This document shows, piece by piece, positions 45,441 to 54,386 of a stretch of 64,000 bases of DNA. Positions within the stretch are counted from its first letter, which is position 1. Each line of letters begins with the position of its first letter. Both the position numbers and the translations under genes were made by a program. The DNA comes from Nocardia sp. NBC_00416 (GTDB lineage Bacteria; Actinomycetota; Actinomycetes; Mycobacteriales; Mycobacteriaceae), in NCBI RefSeq assembly GCF_036032445.1, contig NZ_CP107932.1:2544501-2608500 (forward strand), written 5' to 3'. A model generated the notes under the pieces. It did no database searches, was not told the DNA's origin, and was given only the letters and a program-made list of their open reading frames with translations.

Positions 45441-46178
45441 TCAGTGGGTCAGGGCCGTACGGAGATGGTCGATGGCCTCGTCCGGCACGCCGTGGCCGGT
45501 GAGGTAGGCGCGGGCGCCACCGTGTTCCGCGTCGAGAACACGCAGCAACGCGGTAATGGACTCGGGGCGGGCGCCGCGCAACGCCTCGTCGGCGGGGTCC
45601 GCGGCGCCGGACTCCGCCGGGATCGCGGCGAAGAAGTCGGCGGTGAGATAGTCGGCGGTGAGCGCGTAGTCCGCGGCGACATCCTCGTCGGACACTCCGA
45701 TCGCGGAGAGCACGAGAGCGATCACCACGCCTGTGCGGTCTTTACCCGCGGCGCAATGGACAAGAGCCGGCAGCGCATCCGGCCGCGTCAGCTCGCCGAC
45801 GATCGCCGCGATCCGGGGGCCGCGCTCGCGCAACAACGCCACGTAAAGGGCACCGAGCGGGTCCGGTGAACCTTCGAGCGCCTCGGACAGCAGCGGGCGG
45901 GGGTCCAGCGGCCGGCGCAGCACATTCGGAACGAGCGCGTCGAGACCGGTGGGCAGGGCCGTCACCTCCGCGTCGTCGCGCAGGTCGATCACGGTCCGCA
46001 GGCCCAGACCGGCGAGGTCGGCGCCGTCGGTGAACCGTGTTGCGTCCGAACGGAAGAGACGGCCCCATCTGGTTCGTACACCGTCCGCCACCTCGTAATC
46101 ACCGATGTCGCGCAGGTTGTAGGTGTTGCCGATGGGTAGCCGCCGGAGCGGGGCTGATGTGGTCACCCCCCTATTCAT
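45441..46178 (-). CDS. Tyrosine-type protein/lipid phosphatase (PtpB-like)
   Basis: A 245-aa phosphatase with the P-loop HCAAGKDRTG (Cys142 nucleophile, Arg148), the form found in mycobacterial PtpB and related lipid or tyrosine phosphatases. N-terminal marks NLRDIGDY and GRLFRSD are also typical. It has no signal peptide. As the first gene of the importer operon it may remove phosphate from an imported phospho-compound; relatives also hydrolyse phosphoinositides, so a signalling role is the alternative. Confidence 0.88.
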   Translation of the reverse strand: MNRGVTTSAPLRRLPIGNTYNLRDIGDYEVADGVRTRWGRLFRSDATRFTDGADLAGLGLRTVIDLRDDAEVTALPTGLDALVPNVLRRPLDPRPLLSEALEGSPDPLGALYVALLRERGPRIAAIVGELTRPDALPALVHCAAGKDRTGVVIALVLSAIGVSDEDVAADYALTADYLTADFFAAIPAESGAADPADEALRGARPESITALLRVLDAEHGGARAYLTGHGVPDEAIDHLRTALTH

Positions 46179-46583
46179 CTAGACGAAAGTGTCGAAATAC
46201 CGCTCGAACGATTGAACAGCCACCAAAGGCGAGATGTCGAAAAGACGCCGACGATGTCCGGAAATACGCGCATTACCTGGCCGGTCACGTCCGCGAGAAA
46301 AGCCGCGCATACCAACATCGACGACGTCGCGGCCCCTGCGCGGGGATACGCGGCAAGGAGAAGCCGACCCACTTCGACCCGCGACCGCGCGGGTCGGTCA
46401 ACTCACGGCAAATCTCATCCGGATCCGGAACACCTCCATTTCAGGACGTGCGGCCAGCAACCGGCACCGGGCATCATGACGGATTTCGACGACTTACGGG
46501 CAACTCACGTGGGAGTGCCCCGGGCAGCGCAATACACCTCGGCGGGAGCGGCCGGTCGGCGGACCGAGCCGCATACTCCCAGG
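46179..46583. other. Divergent intergenic region
   Basis: About 405 bases between the phosphatase operon (minus) and the acetyltransferase (plus). Open frames here lack coding character and a ribosome-binding site; a long in-frame extension of the acetyltransferase runs through it but looks non-coding. It should contain two divergent promoters. No clear operator was seen. Confidence 0.5.
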
Positions 46584-47258
46584 ATGTCCCCGCTCGCGGA
46601 TTTTTCTGTCAAACCCGTCCTCTCGGGCCCACAGGTGACGTTGCGACCCTTCATCGACGAGGATCTCGACGCCGTACGTGCGGCGCTGCGCGATCCGGAG
46701 GTCCGCAGACTCACCGGCAGCGTCCACGACGAGACGGCCGAACTCGCGCCCGAAGACCCGGCCGAGATCGAGGGATTGCGCGAGTGGTACCGGAGCCGCA
46801 ATTCTCGAAGGGATCGGCTCGACCTCGCGGTAACCGACAACGCCGACGGCCGGTGTGTGGGGGAGGCAGTACTGAATCAGTGGGACCGCCACAACCACAG
46901 CTGCAATTTCCGTATTCTGCTCGGCCCCGCCGGACTGGGTCGCGGGCTGGGTACCGAGACCACGCGCCTGATCGTCGGTTACGGCTTCGAACGGCTCGGC
47001 CTGCACCGGATCTCGCTGGAGGTGTATGCCTTCAATCCCCGCGCCCGCCGTGTCTACGAGAAGGTGGGCTTCCGCGCCGAAGGGGTCCTCCGTGAATCAC
47101 TGCGCTATCGAGACGCGTGGATCGACGCCACCGTGATGTCGATCCTCGCGCACGAATGGTCCGAAGACCGCGGGCACCCGGACCTCGCGGCGGGCGAAAC
47201 GGCTGGACACAGTTCACGCGCTGATTGCCCGAGCTCCGTGGACATGCCAGGCTGTTGA
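46584..47258 (+). CDS. GNAT acetyltransferase, RimJ/RimL-like
   Basis: A 224-aa GNAT protein. The ATG at 46584 is chosen because the conserved fold starts soon after ([14 protein letters not shown]); in-frame sequence upstream has no family likeness. The acetyl-CoA loop is [18 protein letters not shown], and the C-terminal core reads [23 protein letters not shown]. It probably acetylates a protein N-terminus or a small amine such as an antibiotic. It ends one base before the DNA ligase start and may be co-transcribed with it. Confidence 0.85.
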   Translation: MSPLADFSVKPVLSGPQVTLRPFIDEDLDAVRAALRDPEVRRLTGSVHDETAELAPEDPAEIEGLREWYRSRNSRRDRLDLAVTDNADGRCVGEAVLNQWDRHNHSCNFRILLGPAGLGRGLGTETTRLIVGYGFERLGLHRISLEVYAFNPRARRVYEKVGFRAEGVLRESLRYRDAWIDATVMSILAHEWSEDRGHPDLAAGETAGHSSRADCPSSVDMPGC

Positions 47259-47259
47259 T

Positions 47260-48795
47260 GTGCTGTTCGCCGAGGTGGCCGCCGCGTCCGCAGATGTCGC
47301 GTCGGCGTCGGCCCGGCTGGCCAAGACCGATCGTCTCGCCGCATTGCTGAGCCGCGTCGCAGCACACGGCGACGCGCGACTGGTCGCGGTCACCGCGTCC
47401 TGGCTTTCCGGTGAATTGCCGCAACGTCAGATCGGCGTGGGCTGGGCGGCGCTGCGGTCGCTGCCGCCGCCCGCGGCGACGCAGACGCTCACGGTCGCCG
47501 ATGTCGACGCGCGGTTCACTCGGATCGGCGAGGTGTCCGGGAAAGGATCCCGCGCCGTGCGCGCCGAGCTGGTGCTCGAGCTGTTCGGCAGCGCATCCGA
47601 TATCGAGCAGACGTTTCTGCGCCGGTTGCTCAGCGGTGAGTTGCGCCAGGGCGCGCTGGCGGGAGTGCTGTCCGACGCGGTTGCACAAGCCTCGGGCATA
47701 CCCGCCACCGAGGTTCGGCGCGCGGCGATGCTGGCCGGCGCCCTGCCCACCGTCGCGGCCGCGGCGCTCACCGCGGGACGGCCGGCGCTGGCGGAGTTCC
47801 GGTTGCGCGCGGGGCGGCCGGTCGGGCCGATGCTCGCGCACACCGCGACCGGGGTGGCCCAGGCACTGGATCGACTCGGCGGCACAGCCGTGCTCGAAAC
47901 CAAGTTGGACGGGGCGCGGGTGCAGATCCACCGCGCCGGATCGACCGTCTCGGTCTATACCCGCAGTCTCGACGATGTCACCGGCCGGCTCCCTGAGGTC
48001 GTAGCGGCCACACTCGCTCTTCCCGCTACCGATCTGATAGCGGATGCCGAAGCCATCGCATTGCGACCCGATGGACGGCCACATCGCTTCCAGGTCACGG
48101 CCGCCCGGTTCGGCCGCAAGCATCCCGGCGATCTGGAACCGCTGTCGGTGTTCTTCTTCGACCTGCTTCATCTCGACGGCAGAGACCTCCTCGATCTGCC
48201 CACCCGGGACCGGCTCGCCGCACTCGACGCGCTCGTCCCCGGCGCCCAGCGTGTCGACCGCCTGGTGACCGCTGACACCGCTGCGGCACAACAGTTCCTG
48301 GACCGCACGCTGGCCGCCGGACACGAAGGCGTGATGGCGAAGTCGCCGTCGGCACCGTACGAGGCCGGTCGCCGCGGCGCCGGCTGGCTCAAGGTCAAAC
48401 CCGTGCACACCTTGGACCTGGTCGTCCTCGCCGTCGAACGGGGTTCCGGCCGGCGCACCGGCACCCTGTCCAACATCCACCTGGGCGCTCGTGATCCGGC
48501 GACCGGCGGGTTCGTGATGCTGGGTAAGACGTTCAAAGGGATGACCGACGCCATGCTGGAGTGGCAGACCAGACGCTTCACCGAACTCGCCGACGGCCCG
48601 GCCGACGGATACGTGGTGAGACTGCGTCCCGAACAGGTCGTCGAGATCGCGTTCGACGGGGTGCAGGGTTCGACCCGCTATCCAGGCGGCCTGGCGCTCC
48701 GGTTCGCCCGCGTGGTGCGCTACCGCGACGACAAATCCCCCGCCGAGGCCGATACGGTCGACACCGTTCGCGAACTGTACGAACGGGGCGGGTGA
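47260..48795 (+). CDS. ligB: ATP-dependent DNA ligase, LigB type
   Basis: A 511-aa ATP-dependent DNA ligase with GTG start. An N-terminal DNA-binding region (1-190) precedes the nucleotidyltransferase core: motif I ETKLDGAR (Lys215 nucleophile), motif [13 protein letters not shown], motif IV EGVMAKS and motif V GWLKVKP. The OB domain follows and ends near [12 protein letters not shown]. Length and order match the LigB proteins of mycobacteria, which are additional to the essential NAD-dependent ligase and are linked to repair. Intact throughout. Confidence 0.93.
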   Translation: MLFAEVAAASADVASASARLAKTDRLAALLSRVAAHGDARLVAVTASWLSGELPQRQIGVGWAALRSLPPPAATQTLTVADVDARFTRIGEVSGKGSRAVRAELVLELFGSASDIEQTFLRRLLSGELRQGALAGVLSDAVAQASGIPATEVRRAAMLAGALPTVAAAALTAGRPALAEFRLRAGRPVGPMLAHTATGVAQALDRLGGTAVLETKLDGARVQIHRAGSTVSVYTRSLDDVTGRLPEVVAATLALPATDLIADAEAIALRPDGRPHRFQVTAARFGRKHPGDLEPLSVFFFDLLHLDGRDLLDLPTRDRLAALDALVPGAQRVDRLVTADTAAAQQFLDRTLAAGHEGVMAKSPSAPYEAGRRGAGWLKVKPVHTLDLVVLAVERGSGRRTGTLSNIHLGARDPATGGFVMLGKTFKGMTDAMLEWQTRRFTELADGPADGYVVRLRPEQVVEIAFDGVQGSTRYPGGLALRFARVVRYRDDKSPAEADTVDTVRELYERGG

Positions 48796-48922
48796 AGGGC
48801 CGCGGACTCGTCGGAGCCGACCTGCCACACGACGGGCCCGACCGCGGCAGGCAGGGTGGCTGTAAGCCGTCGGTGGGCGAGGCGGGATGCCGCACACGAG
48901 GGATTCACCCCCCGATCTCCGA

Positions 48923-49330
48923 TCAGGTGCGGAGCTTGGCGACGAATTCGCTCACCCGGGCATCCGCGGACGCCACGTCCAGCGCATTGGTCAGCACTTC
49001 CCGGTAGGTAGGTTCAGCCCTTTGCTGCAGGGCACGCCCCTCCTCGGTTATCACGGTGTACACGCCCCTGCGATCCTTGGGACACAGGTCGCGATGGCTG
49101 AGGCCCGCCGATTCCAGGCGGGCGGCCAGGCGGCTGACCGAACTCTGATTGAGGCCGATCAACTCGGCCAACTCCTGCATACGCAACTCGCCGTCGTCGG
49201 CGCGCGCGAGCCGGCACAGGGCCTGATACTCCGACAAGCCGATGCCGTGACGCCGCTGCATCTCCTTGGCCAGTCGCTGGGTCACCATGCCGTGCAACGT
49301 CACGACCTGATCCCACATCGTCGCGTCCAT
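48923..49330 (-). CDS. MarR-family regulator
   Basis: A 135-aa MarR protein. The ATG at 49330 follows gggaaggcggg. The winged helix has LSEYQALCRLA, MQELAELIGLNQSSVSRLAARLE and a wing PKDRRGVYTVIT. It is divergent from a Rid-family gene with a palindrome and promoter between them, so it most likely represses that gene and itself. No ligand is suggested by the sequence. Confidence 0.9.
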   Translation of the reverse strand: MDATMWDQVVTLHGMVTQRLAKEMQRRHGIGLSEYQALCRLARADDGELRMQELAELIGLNQSSVSRLAARLESAGLSHRDLCPKDRRGVYTVITEEGRALQQRAEPTYREVLTNALDVASADARVSEFVAKLRT

Positions 49331-49347
49331 GCTCCCGCCTTCCCGTG

Positions 49348-49377
49348 TTGACATCAGATTACATGCAGTGCCATTAT
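49348..49377 (+). promoter_or_regulatory. Probable promoter for the Rid-family gene
   Basis: A consensus TTGACA (49348-49353), an 18-base spacer and CATTAT (49372-49377) fit a sigma-70-type promoter reading toward the Rid gene. It lies in the MarR/Rid divergent region. Confidence 0.6.
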
Positions 49378-49397
49378 CTGCATGCACATACATTAAT

Positions 49398-49411
49398 TGC
49401 ATGTACATGCA
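49398..49411. promoter_or_regulatory. Probable MarR operator palindrome
   Basis: A perfect 14-base palindrome (tgcatgtacatgca) lies between the promoter and the ribosome-binding site of the Rid gene. Related half-sites (ctgcatgcac, acatgcag) occur just upstream at 49360-49390. The placement fits repression by the divergent MarR protein. Confidence 0.65.
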
Positions 49412-49431
49412 GCCTCTGAGAGGAATTCGCC

Positions 49432-49830
49432 ATGACCGCGCAGCGCGCCGAGAAAATCGCCACCACACCCGACTGGTACGAGCCGTACAAGATCTCGCAG
49501 GCCATCAAGGCGAACGGTCTCATCCACGTATCCGGACAGGCAGGCATCGACGAGCAGGGGCGCACGGTCTCGGACGACTTCCTGACCCAGGGACGTCAGG
49601 CGTTCGCCAACATCAGGCAGGTATTGGCACAGGCAGGCGCCGGCCTGAACGACGTGGTGAAGGTCGGCATCTTCGTCACCGATATGGCCGCCGACCTCGA
49701 CAAGGTCATTGCGCTCCGCGGGGAGTTCCTCAGCGAGCCCTACCCCGCCGACACCCTGCTCGAGGTGTCCTCCCTCGCCCAGCCCGACTGGCAGATCGAG
49801 GTCGAAGTCACCGCCCTCGCCCGCGACTGA
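49432..49830 (+). CDS. Rid (YjgF/YER057c) family protein
   Basis: A 132-aa Rid-family protein with the gagagga ribosome-binding site. Marks include VSGQAGIDEQG, ANIRQVLAQAGAGLNDVVKVGIFVTD and a C-terminal IEVEVTALAR. RidA proteins hydrolyse reactive enamine/imine intermediates using an Arg just before the last strand. Here that position reads EVSSLAQPDW, with no Arg, so it is more likely a member of the Rid4-7 group with an uncertain reaction. Controlled by the divergent MarR gene, and once followed by a flavin oxidoreductase that is now broken. Confidence 0.88.
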   Translation: MTAQRAEKIATTPDWYEPYKISQAIKANGLIHVSGQAGIDEQGRTVSDDFLTQGRQAFANIRQVLAQAGAGLNDVVKVGIFVTDMAADLDKVIALRGEFLSEPYPADTLLEVSSLAQPDWQIEVEVTALARD

Positions 49831-49861
49831 CGCCCCGATCCGCACCCTGAAAGGAAAGACC

Positions 49862-49990
49862 ATGTCCGACAGCCCTTTGCTGCGCTCTCCGGCGCGGCAC
49901 GCTCGACCTGCCGAACCGCATCGCGACGCCCCATGACCAGAGCGCGGGCAGACGACGCCACCAGCATGCCGAACCCGCTCGCCAAGGACT
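49862..49990 (+). pseudogene. Fragment of an Old Yellow Enzyme-type flavin oxidoreductase
   Basis: Immediately after the Rid gene, with ggaaag before the ATG, the N-terminus of an Old Yellow Enzyme can be read in three frames: MSDSPLLRSPAR, then GTLDLPNRIA one frame over, then MTRARADDATSMPNPLA in the third. Intact members read like LGxLxLPNRIxMAPMTRxRA. Two small frame changes (near 49888 and 49925) and loss of everything downstream make it a remnant. The full gene was probably co-regulated with the Rid gene. Confidence 0.7.
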
Positions 49991-50285
49991 GCTTACACAC
50001 GCGCCCAGGATGTCCGGCCATATCGACTTTCGGCGGTAGCGGTAGCCGGTGTGCCATTCGCGGCAACGGGATACTGAACAGGACGGCCGCAAGCACCTCC
50101 GTTTCAGCACAGGTTGCGCGACCGTCATCCCGTTGCGTTCCGCGCAGTGCGCGATCATCCTCCTGCCGGGTGGGCGTTCCCGGATCGGGTCCGGGTTACC
50201 GTCACAACACCCACTTCGACCAGCCGATTTCCCCTCCTGAACACCTCTGAGGTAATCTCATCGGGCGCCTGAACGCGAGGCGCAA
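49991..50285. other. Non-coding stretch after the broken oxidoreductase
   Basis: About 295 bases between the oxidoreductase remnant and tRNA-Pro. Short frames occur on both strands but none matches a family. The sequence that should continue the flavin enzyme is absent, so the junction near 49990 marks a deletion or rearrangement beside a tRNA gene. Confidence 0.5.
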
Positions 50286-50359
50286 CGGGCTGTGGCGCAG
50301 TTTGGTAGCGCACTTGACTGGGGGTCAAGTGGTCGCAGGTTCAAATCCTGTCAGCCCGA
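50286..50359 (+). tRNA. tRNA-Pro (anticodon GGG)
   Basis: A 74-base cloverleaf. The acceptor arms cgggctg and cagcccg pair fully. The D arm contains gtttggtagcgc. The anticodon stem cttga/tcaag encloses a loop ctggggg with GGG at positions 34-36. The T arm has gcaggttcaaatcctgt. The discriminator is A and CCA is not encoded. It reads CCC proline codons. Confidence 0.93.
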
Positions 50360-50365
50360 CACCTG

Positions 50366-50399
50366 AAACCCTTCCTGGCCAGTGGCCGGAGGGGTTTTC
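50366..50399 (+). terminator. Rho-independent terminator after tRNA-Pro
   Basis: An inverted repeat (aaacccttcctggcc and ggccggaggggttt, a trinucleotide loop) ends in a run of T, starting seven bases after the tRNA. Confidence 0.8.
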
Positions 50400-50693
50400 T
50401 CGTTCTGTGACATGACCGCGAATTCGATCACCCCCGGACGCGCTCCGGAACCGCCCCGGAAAGGCTGAGTCGCCGGCGCCCGGCGTTGAGGGAACCCTGC
50501 TCCGACCACCCCGGTGCCGATTTCCGCGACCGACGCGAAGAGGCGGACCGGATGTCAGCGCCGACGCAGCGATTTTCGCCGGAGGGCATCATTTCCTGTT
50601 GAGCCAACGGTAAATCTGTCGATCGACATCACGAAGTCTCCGGCCCGCGGTAACTCCGGGCCGCTGCCGCCGGGCGACGTCGGCCCGGAATGC
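50400..50693. other. Spacer with no recognised feature
   Basis: About 294 bases between the tRNA terminator and the convergent SMP-30-like gene. A short plus-strand frame (50514-50723) has no family likeness or ribosome-binding site. Nothing else was seen. Confidence 0.5.
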
Positions 50694-51689
50694 TCACTCG
50701 GAGTGCGGTATCGCGTGCGGTAGCTCGATGATCTGCCCGGTATGGGTGGTGACGAATACGCTATCGGCCGCGAAGGCGGATTCGGCGGTGCCGACCGTTA
50801 TTCCGGCGGGCAGCGCAAGGCCGGTGGCGAGGGCACAGAAAGCACCGTCGGTGTCGATCCGCCAGACCTGACCGGCGAGGTACATGGGCGCGTAGAGCCG
50901 GCCCTGCGCGTCGATGTCGAGATCATCGAAGAAGGCGTTGCCGAATCCCGGCGGTGGGCGGAAATAGGTGCGGGCGGCGCCGGTGGCGGTATCGATGGCC
51001 AGGATGCGGGTGTCGCCGAATGAGACGTTCGCGTACAGGGTCCGGTCGTCGGGTGACAGAGCCAGTCCGTTCGTCGGCGTCTCACGGAACCAGCCGCGGT
51101 GCACCGTCCCGTCGGGGTCGACCCGGTCGAGCGCGGGGACGATGTCGTTGGAGGCGTAGACGGTGCCGTCGGCGGCCCGTACCACTCCGTTGCTCATCGA
51201 GAGCCCGTCGGCGTAGGGGGTGAGGGCGCCGGTGTCCGGATCCAGGCGCAGCAGGCTCGCCGCACCGGAAGCGGGCGCCTGCAGGGCGGAGGACACCGAA
51301 GCTCCGGCACCGACCAGTACCTGTCCGTCCGGCAGCGGTGCGATTCCGCCCGGGGAGGGCACGGACGCGACGGTGCGCGGGGTGGTTTCCGGCGCCTCGA
51401 GCATGTCGACGGCATTGCCCAGCCAGTCGCTGATCAACAACCTGCCGCGCTGATCGAAGGCGGCCGCCTCGAACGACCGGGGTTGGGCGACCAGCGTCCG
51501 GGGCGGGCCGGACGCCGGGCAGATCGGCGCGACTTCCGCGATATCCGCGCGGTCCTGTGCCACGGCCGGGCCGGCGGCAACGGTGACCAGCAGCAAGCAC
51601 GCCGCGAATGTTCGGAAGGTCCCCCATGTCGTCACAGGAGCAATAGTGCGGGAGTTGTCCGCGATACGCGAGCCGGCACGGCCGAACAC
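50694..51689 (-). CDS. Secreted SMP-30/gluconolactonase-like beta-propeller
   Basis: A 331-aa protein. A signal peptide (TFAACLLLVTVAAGPAVAQ) implies export. Repeated blades follow: FDQRGRLLISDWLGNAV, PLPDGQVLVGAG, MSNGVVRAADGTVYASND, TNGLALSPDDRTLYANV and DDLDIDAQGRLYAPMYLAGQVWRID. This is the SMP-30/Lre-like six-bladed fold, whose members are lactonases or binding proteins. The start is uncertain: a GTG at 51689, or a GTG 18 codons later that gives a shorter signal. Divergent from phoD, 130 bases away. Confidence 0.82.
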   Translation of the reverse strand: MFGRAGSRIADNSRTIAPVTTWGTFRTFAACLLLVTVAAGPAVAQDRADIAEVAPICPASGPPRTLVAQPRSFEAAAFDQRGRLLISDWLGNAVDMLEAPETTPRTVASVPSPGGIAPLPDGQVLVGAGASVSSALQAPASGAASLLRLDPDTGALTPYADGLSMSNGVVRAADGTVYASNDIVPALDRVDPDGTVHRGWFRETPTNGLALSPDDRTLYANVSFGDTRILAIDTATGAARTYFRPPPGFGNAFFDDLDIDAQGRLYAPMYLAGQVWRIDTDGAFCALATGLALPAGITVGTAESAFAADSVFVTTHTGQIIELPHAIPHSE

Positions 51690-51819
51690 CCGAGATTCGT
51701 CCAGGATTCACCGTGAGGCGACGCGGCCGGTCGCGGGCGGCCGGTAGCGGATCACCCGGGAATCCGCCCGACACGCCGCGAGTTGCCTATTCGGTCCGCG
51801 TCGGCTGGGATCGGAGAGC

Positions 51820-53469
51820 GTGAGCACAGGAAGCATCGTCTCGAGCGTCGGCGGCCCGGGCGCCCTGGGACGCCGCGCGGTGTTGCGGGCCGGGGCGATG
51901 GTCGCCGGGGCGAGCGGGTTACCGGTCCCGGCCGCGCACGCGGCGGTCCCGGTGTTCGGGCACGGTGTCGCCTCGGGTGACCCGTTACCGGACGGTGTGA
52001 TCCTGTGGACCCGGGTGACGGTCGGGCCGGGAGCGGTCCCCGGATCGGGCGTCGGCGGCGCGGCGACGGTGGACTGGGAGCTCGCCACCGACGACGGATT
52101 CGGCGCCGTGGTCGCCGCCGGAACTGTCACGGCGAGCGCGGAATCCGACCACACCGTGAAGGTCGATGTGCGGGGGCTGGCGGCGGCGCGTGACTATTTC
52201 TTCCGTTTCCGCGCGCTCGGGGTGACCTCTCCGGTCGGTCGTACGCGTACCGCGCCGGCGGAGTCCGCGGCGCCGGGACGACTGCGATTCGGCGTCGTCT
52301 CGTGTTCGAACTGGGAAGCGGGCTACTTCGCCGCCTACCGGCATCTCGCCGGGCGCGATGACCTCGACGCCGTCGTCCATCTCGGCGACTATCTCTACGA
52401 GTACGCGGCGGGCTCGTTCGGTGGTCGCGGCGGCGCGGTGCGCAGGCACGAGCCGGCGCACGAGATCGTTTCGCTCGCCGACTACCGGATCCGGCACGGC
52501 CAGTACAAGACCGATCCGGACTTGACGGCCCTGCACGCGCGCGTGCCGTTCATCTGCACTTGGGACGATCACGAATTCGCCAACAACGCCTGGTCCGGCG
52601 GCGCGGAGAACCACGACCCCGGATCCGAGGGGAGCTGGCGGTATCGGCGTGCCGCGGCGGCGCGCGCCTATGTGGAATGGATGCCGGTGCGGGCCTCGTT
52701 CGCCGACGGGGAAGTCAGGCTCTACCGGCGTCTGAAATTCGGCACCCTGGCCGAACTGTCCATGCTGGATCTGCGCAGTTACCGGGACCGGCAACCCCGG
52801 GACGGTTCGCGGGAGGGGGACGATCCGGCCCGTACGATGACCGGCGAGCGCCAGATGGAGTGGCTCACCGCGGGTCTGGTGTCGGGTACCGCGCGCTGGC
52901 AGCTGGTCGGCAATTCGGTGATGATCGCACCGCTGGCGTTCCCGCCGCTGGATCCCGCGACCAGCGCGGCGGTCACCGACGTATTCGGCATCCCACGTGA
53001 GGGTTTCGCGCCGAACACCGACCAGTGGGACGGATACACCGCCGACCGGCACCGGCTGCTGCGCGCCCTCGCCGACCGCGGGGTCGGCGACGTCGTCTTC
53101 TTGACCGGCGATATCCACAGTTCTTGGGCTGCGGATATCCCGCTGGAGGCGGCGCGCTACCCGGCCGGGCCGACCACCGGGGCCGAATTCGTGGTGCCGT
53201 CGGTGACGTCGGCCGGGATCGGCGACCTGTTACCGGGACCTCCCCGCACCGCGTCCGTGGCACTCGCGGAGGCGACACGAGCCCTCAATCCGCACATCCG
53301 CTACGCCGAACTCGATTCCCACGGCTACGGCGTGGTCGATATCGACACCGACCGGGTGCGGATGGAGTGGTACTACGTCACCGAGGTGACCGACCCGGGT
53401 ACCGGCATACATCTCGGTGCCACATGGGCGCTCCCGCACGGCGGACGGATCCACCCCGGCGGGCAGTGA
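51820..53469 (+). CDS. phoD: Alkaline phosphatase/phosphodiesterase D, Tat-exported
   Basis: A 549-aa PhoD-family phosphatase with GTG start. A twin-arginine signal (GRRAVLRAGAMVAG, Arg18-Arg19) sends the folded enzyme across the membrane. An N-terminal beta domain (about 45-145) precedes the catalytic domain with metal-site motifs SCSNWEAGYF, HLGDYLYEY, WDDHEFANN and LTGDIHSSW. PhoD uses Ca and Fe to release phosphate from mono- and diesters, including teichoic-acid-like polymers. It is usually phosphate-starvation induced; no Pho-box was recognised here. Confidence 0.92.
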   Translation: MSTGSIVSSVGGPGALGRRAVLRAGAMVAGASGLPVPAAHAAVPVFGHGVASGDPLPDGVILWTRVTVGPGAVPGSGVGGAATVDWELATDDGFGAVVAAGTVTASAESDHTVKVDVRGLAAARDYFFRFRALGVTSPVGRTRTAPAESAAPGRLRFGVVSCSNWEAGYFAAYRHLAGRDDLDAVVHLGDYLYEYAAGSFGGRGGAVRRHEPAHEIVSLADYRIRHGQYKTDPDLTALHARVPFICTWDDHEFANNAWSGGAENHDPGSEGSWRYRRAAAARAYVEWMPVRASFADGEVRLYRRLKFGTLAELSMLDLRSYRDRQPRDGSREGDDPARTMTGERQMEWLTAGLVSGTARWQLVGNSVMIAPLAFPPLDPATSAAVTDVFGIPREGFAPNTDQWDGYTADRHRLLRALADRGVGDVVFLTGDIHSSWAADIPLEAARYPAGPTTGAEFVVPSVTSAGIGDLLPGPPRTASVALAEATRALNPHIRYAELDSHGYGVVDIDTDRVRMEWYYVTEVTDPGTGIHLGATWALPHGGRIHPGGQ

Positions 53470-53484
53470 TCCCGGGCGGTCCGG

Positions 53485-54027
53485 TCAGAAGAACGGCCAA
53501 CTGTCGTCGGAACATCCGCTGATACCGCGCCGGGACGGCTGCGGCCCGGAACCGGCGTCGAACCGCCATTCGTGGATCGGCGCCGCGGCCTTCCAGAACA
53601 GGTAGCCGGTGTGATCCGCCACGACCTGATAGACGTCGTCGGTGCCCGAGATGCGTTGTGCGCCCACGCAGTAGTCGTTGTAGTCGGTGCCGAACTGGCG
53701 GGCGCCCGGGCTGAACTGTCCGGCGGGGTGGGCGATTGCGCCGGGGTTGGCGACCGTACTGGCCTGTTCCACCCGCTCACCGCGATACCAGTAGGGGCCG
53801 CCGACCGGATCGGTGCCACAGGAATAGCGCCAGCCGCCCGCGGCGACCGTGGTGCCCTGCCCGTGCGCACCGCCCGCCCACAAGCAGGCCGGGCCGGCGG
53901 CACGGGCGGTGCCCACGCCCGAGACCAGGCTCGCGGCGGCCACCGCGGCGGTGAGCAGCACCAGCGCGAGAGCGTGCCGAGCGCCGGCCGGCGCGGAAGG
54001 AGTAAGTGCTCTGTGGAGTGCGGTCAT
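53485..54027 (-). CDS. Secreted protein of unknown function
   Basis: A 180-aa protein with a long Ala/Leu signal sequence ending near GTARAAGPA. The mature part has four cysteines (PACLWAG, RYSCGTD, DYCVGAQ, SGCSDD) that could form two disulfides, and is rich in Gly, Tyr and Trp (GGWRY, GPYWYRGE). It resembles small secreted nocardial and mycobacterial proteins; no family is recognised. It converges on phoD with 15 bases between them. Confidence 0.75.
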   Translation of the reverse strand: MTALHRALTPSAPAGARHALALVLLTAAVAAASLVSGVGTARAAGPACLWAGGAHGQGTTVAAGGWRYSCGTDPVGGPYWYRGERVEQASTVANPGAIAHPAGQFSPGARQFGTDYNDYCVGAQRISGTDDVYQVVADHTGYLFWKAAAPIHEWRFDAGSGPQPSRRGISGCSDDSWPFF

Positions 54028-54386
54028 CAGCGTCTCCCTTTCGACTCCCGGAACAGATACTTAAAAATCGTCCCGTTATTTAACGGTACGATATTCGACG
54101 GCTCGCGCCCTGTCGAGAGCTGAATCACAAACCAAGAGCGGTACCCCTCCCAGAACGACCCACCTCCCCGCACCCAGTCCAGCGAAACCCTCAGAGCTCA
54201 CGCCCATCCCCGTCCGCTCAACACCCAAAGCTCATGCGCCGAAGGCGCGAGCCCCACACCCAGACCGACAATCCCCCACCCGCCGACACACCGGCCGGCC
54301 AACATCCACCCCACACCTCCACAGGTGAACCGCCTTCCTCACCTCCACAATTCACCCACCCACCTCACAAGGTCAGCATTCCGTGG
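54028..54386. other. Intergenic region with inverted repeat
   Basis: Upstream of the secreted-protein gene is a palindrome-like element ccgttatttaacgg (54073-54086; 6-base arms, 2-base spacer) within an A/T-rich patch, probably part of its promoter or operator. The rest, to about 54386, is Pro-codon-like C-rich sequence without a supported gene. Confidence 0.5.

Noticed and set aside
46212..46583. N-terminal extension of the acetyltransferase
   Set aside because: In-frame but without GNAT similarity; the family core begins right after the ATG at 46584.
47032..48897. 621-aa minus-strand frame over the DNA ligase
   Set aside because: It is antisense to a gene with all ligase motifs and has shadow-frame composition.
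49808..50158. Minus-strand frame containing CAERNG as a cytidine deaminase
   Set aside because: Only a four-residue likeness; no second zinc motif and it lies antisense to the oxidoreductase remnant.
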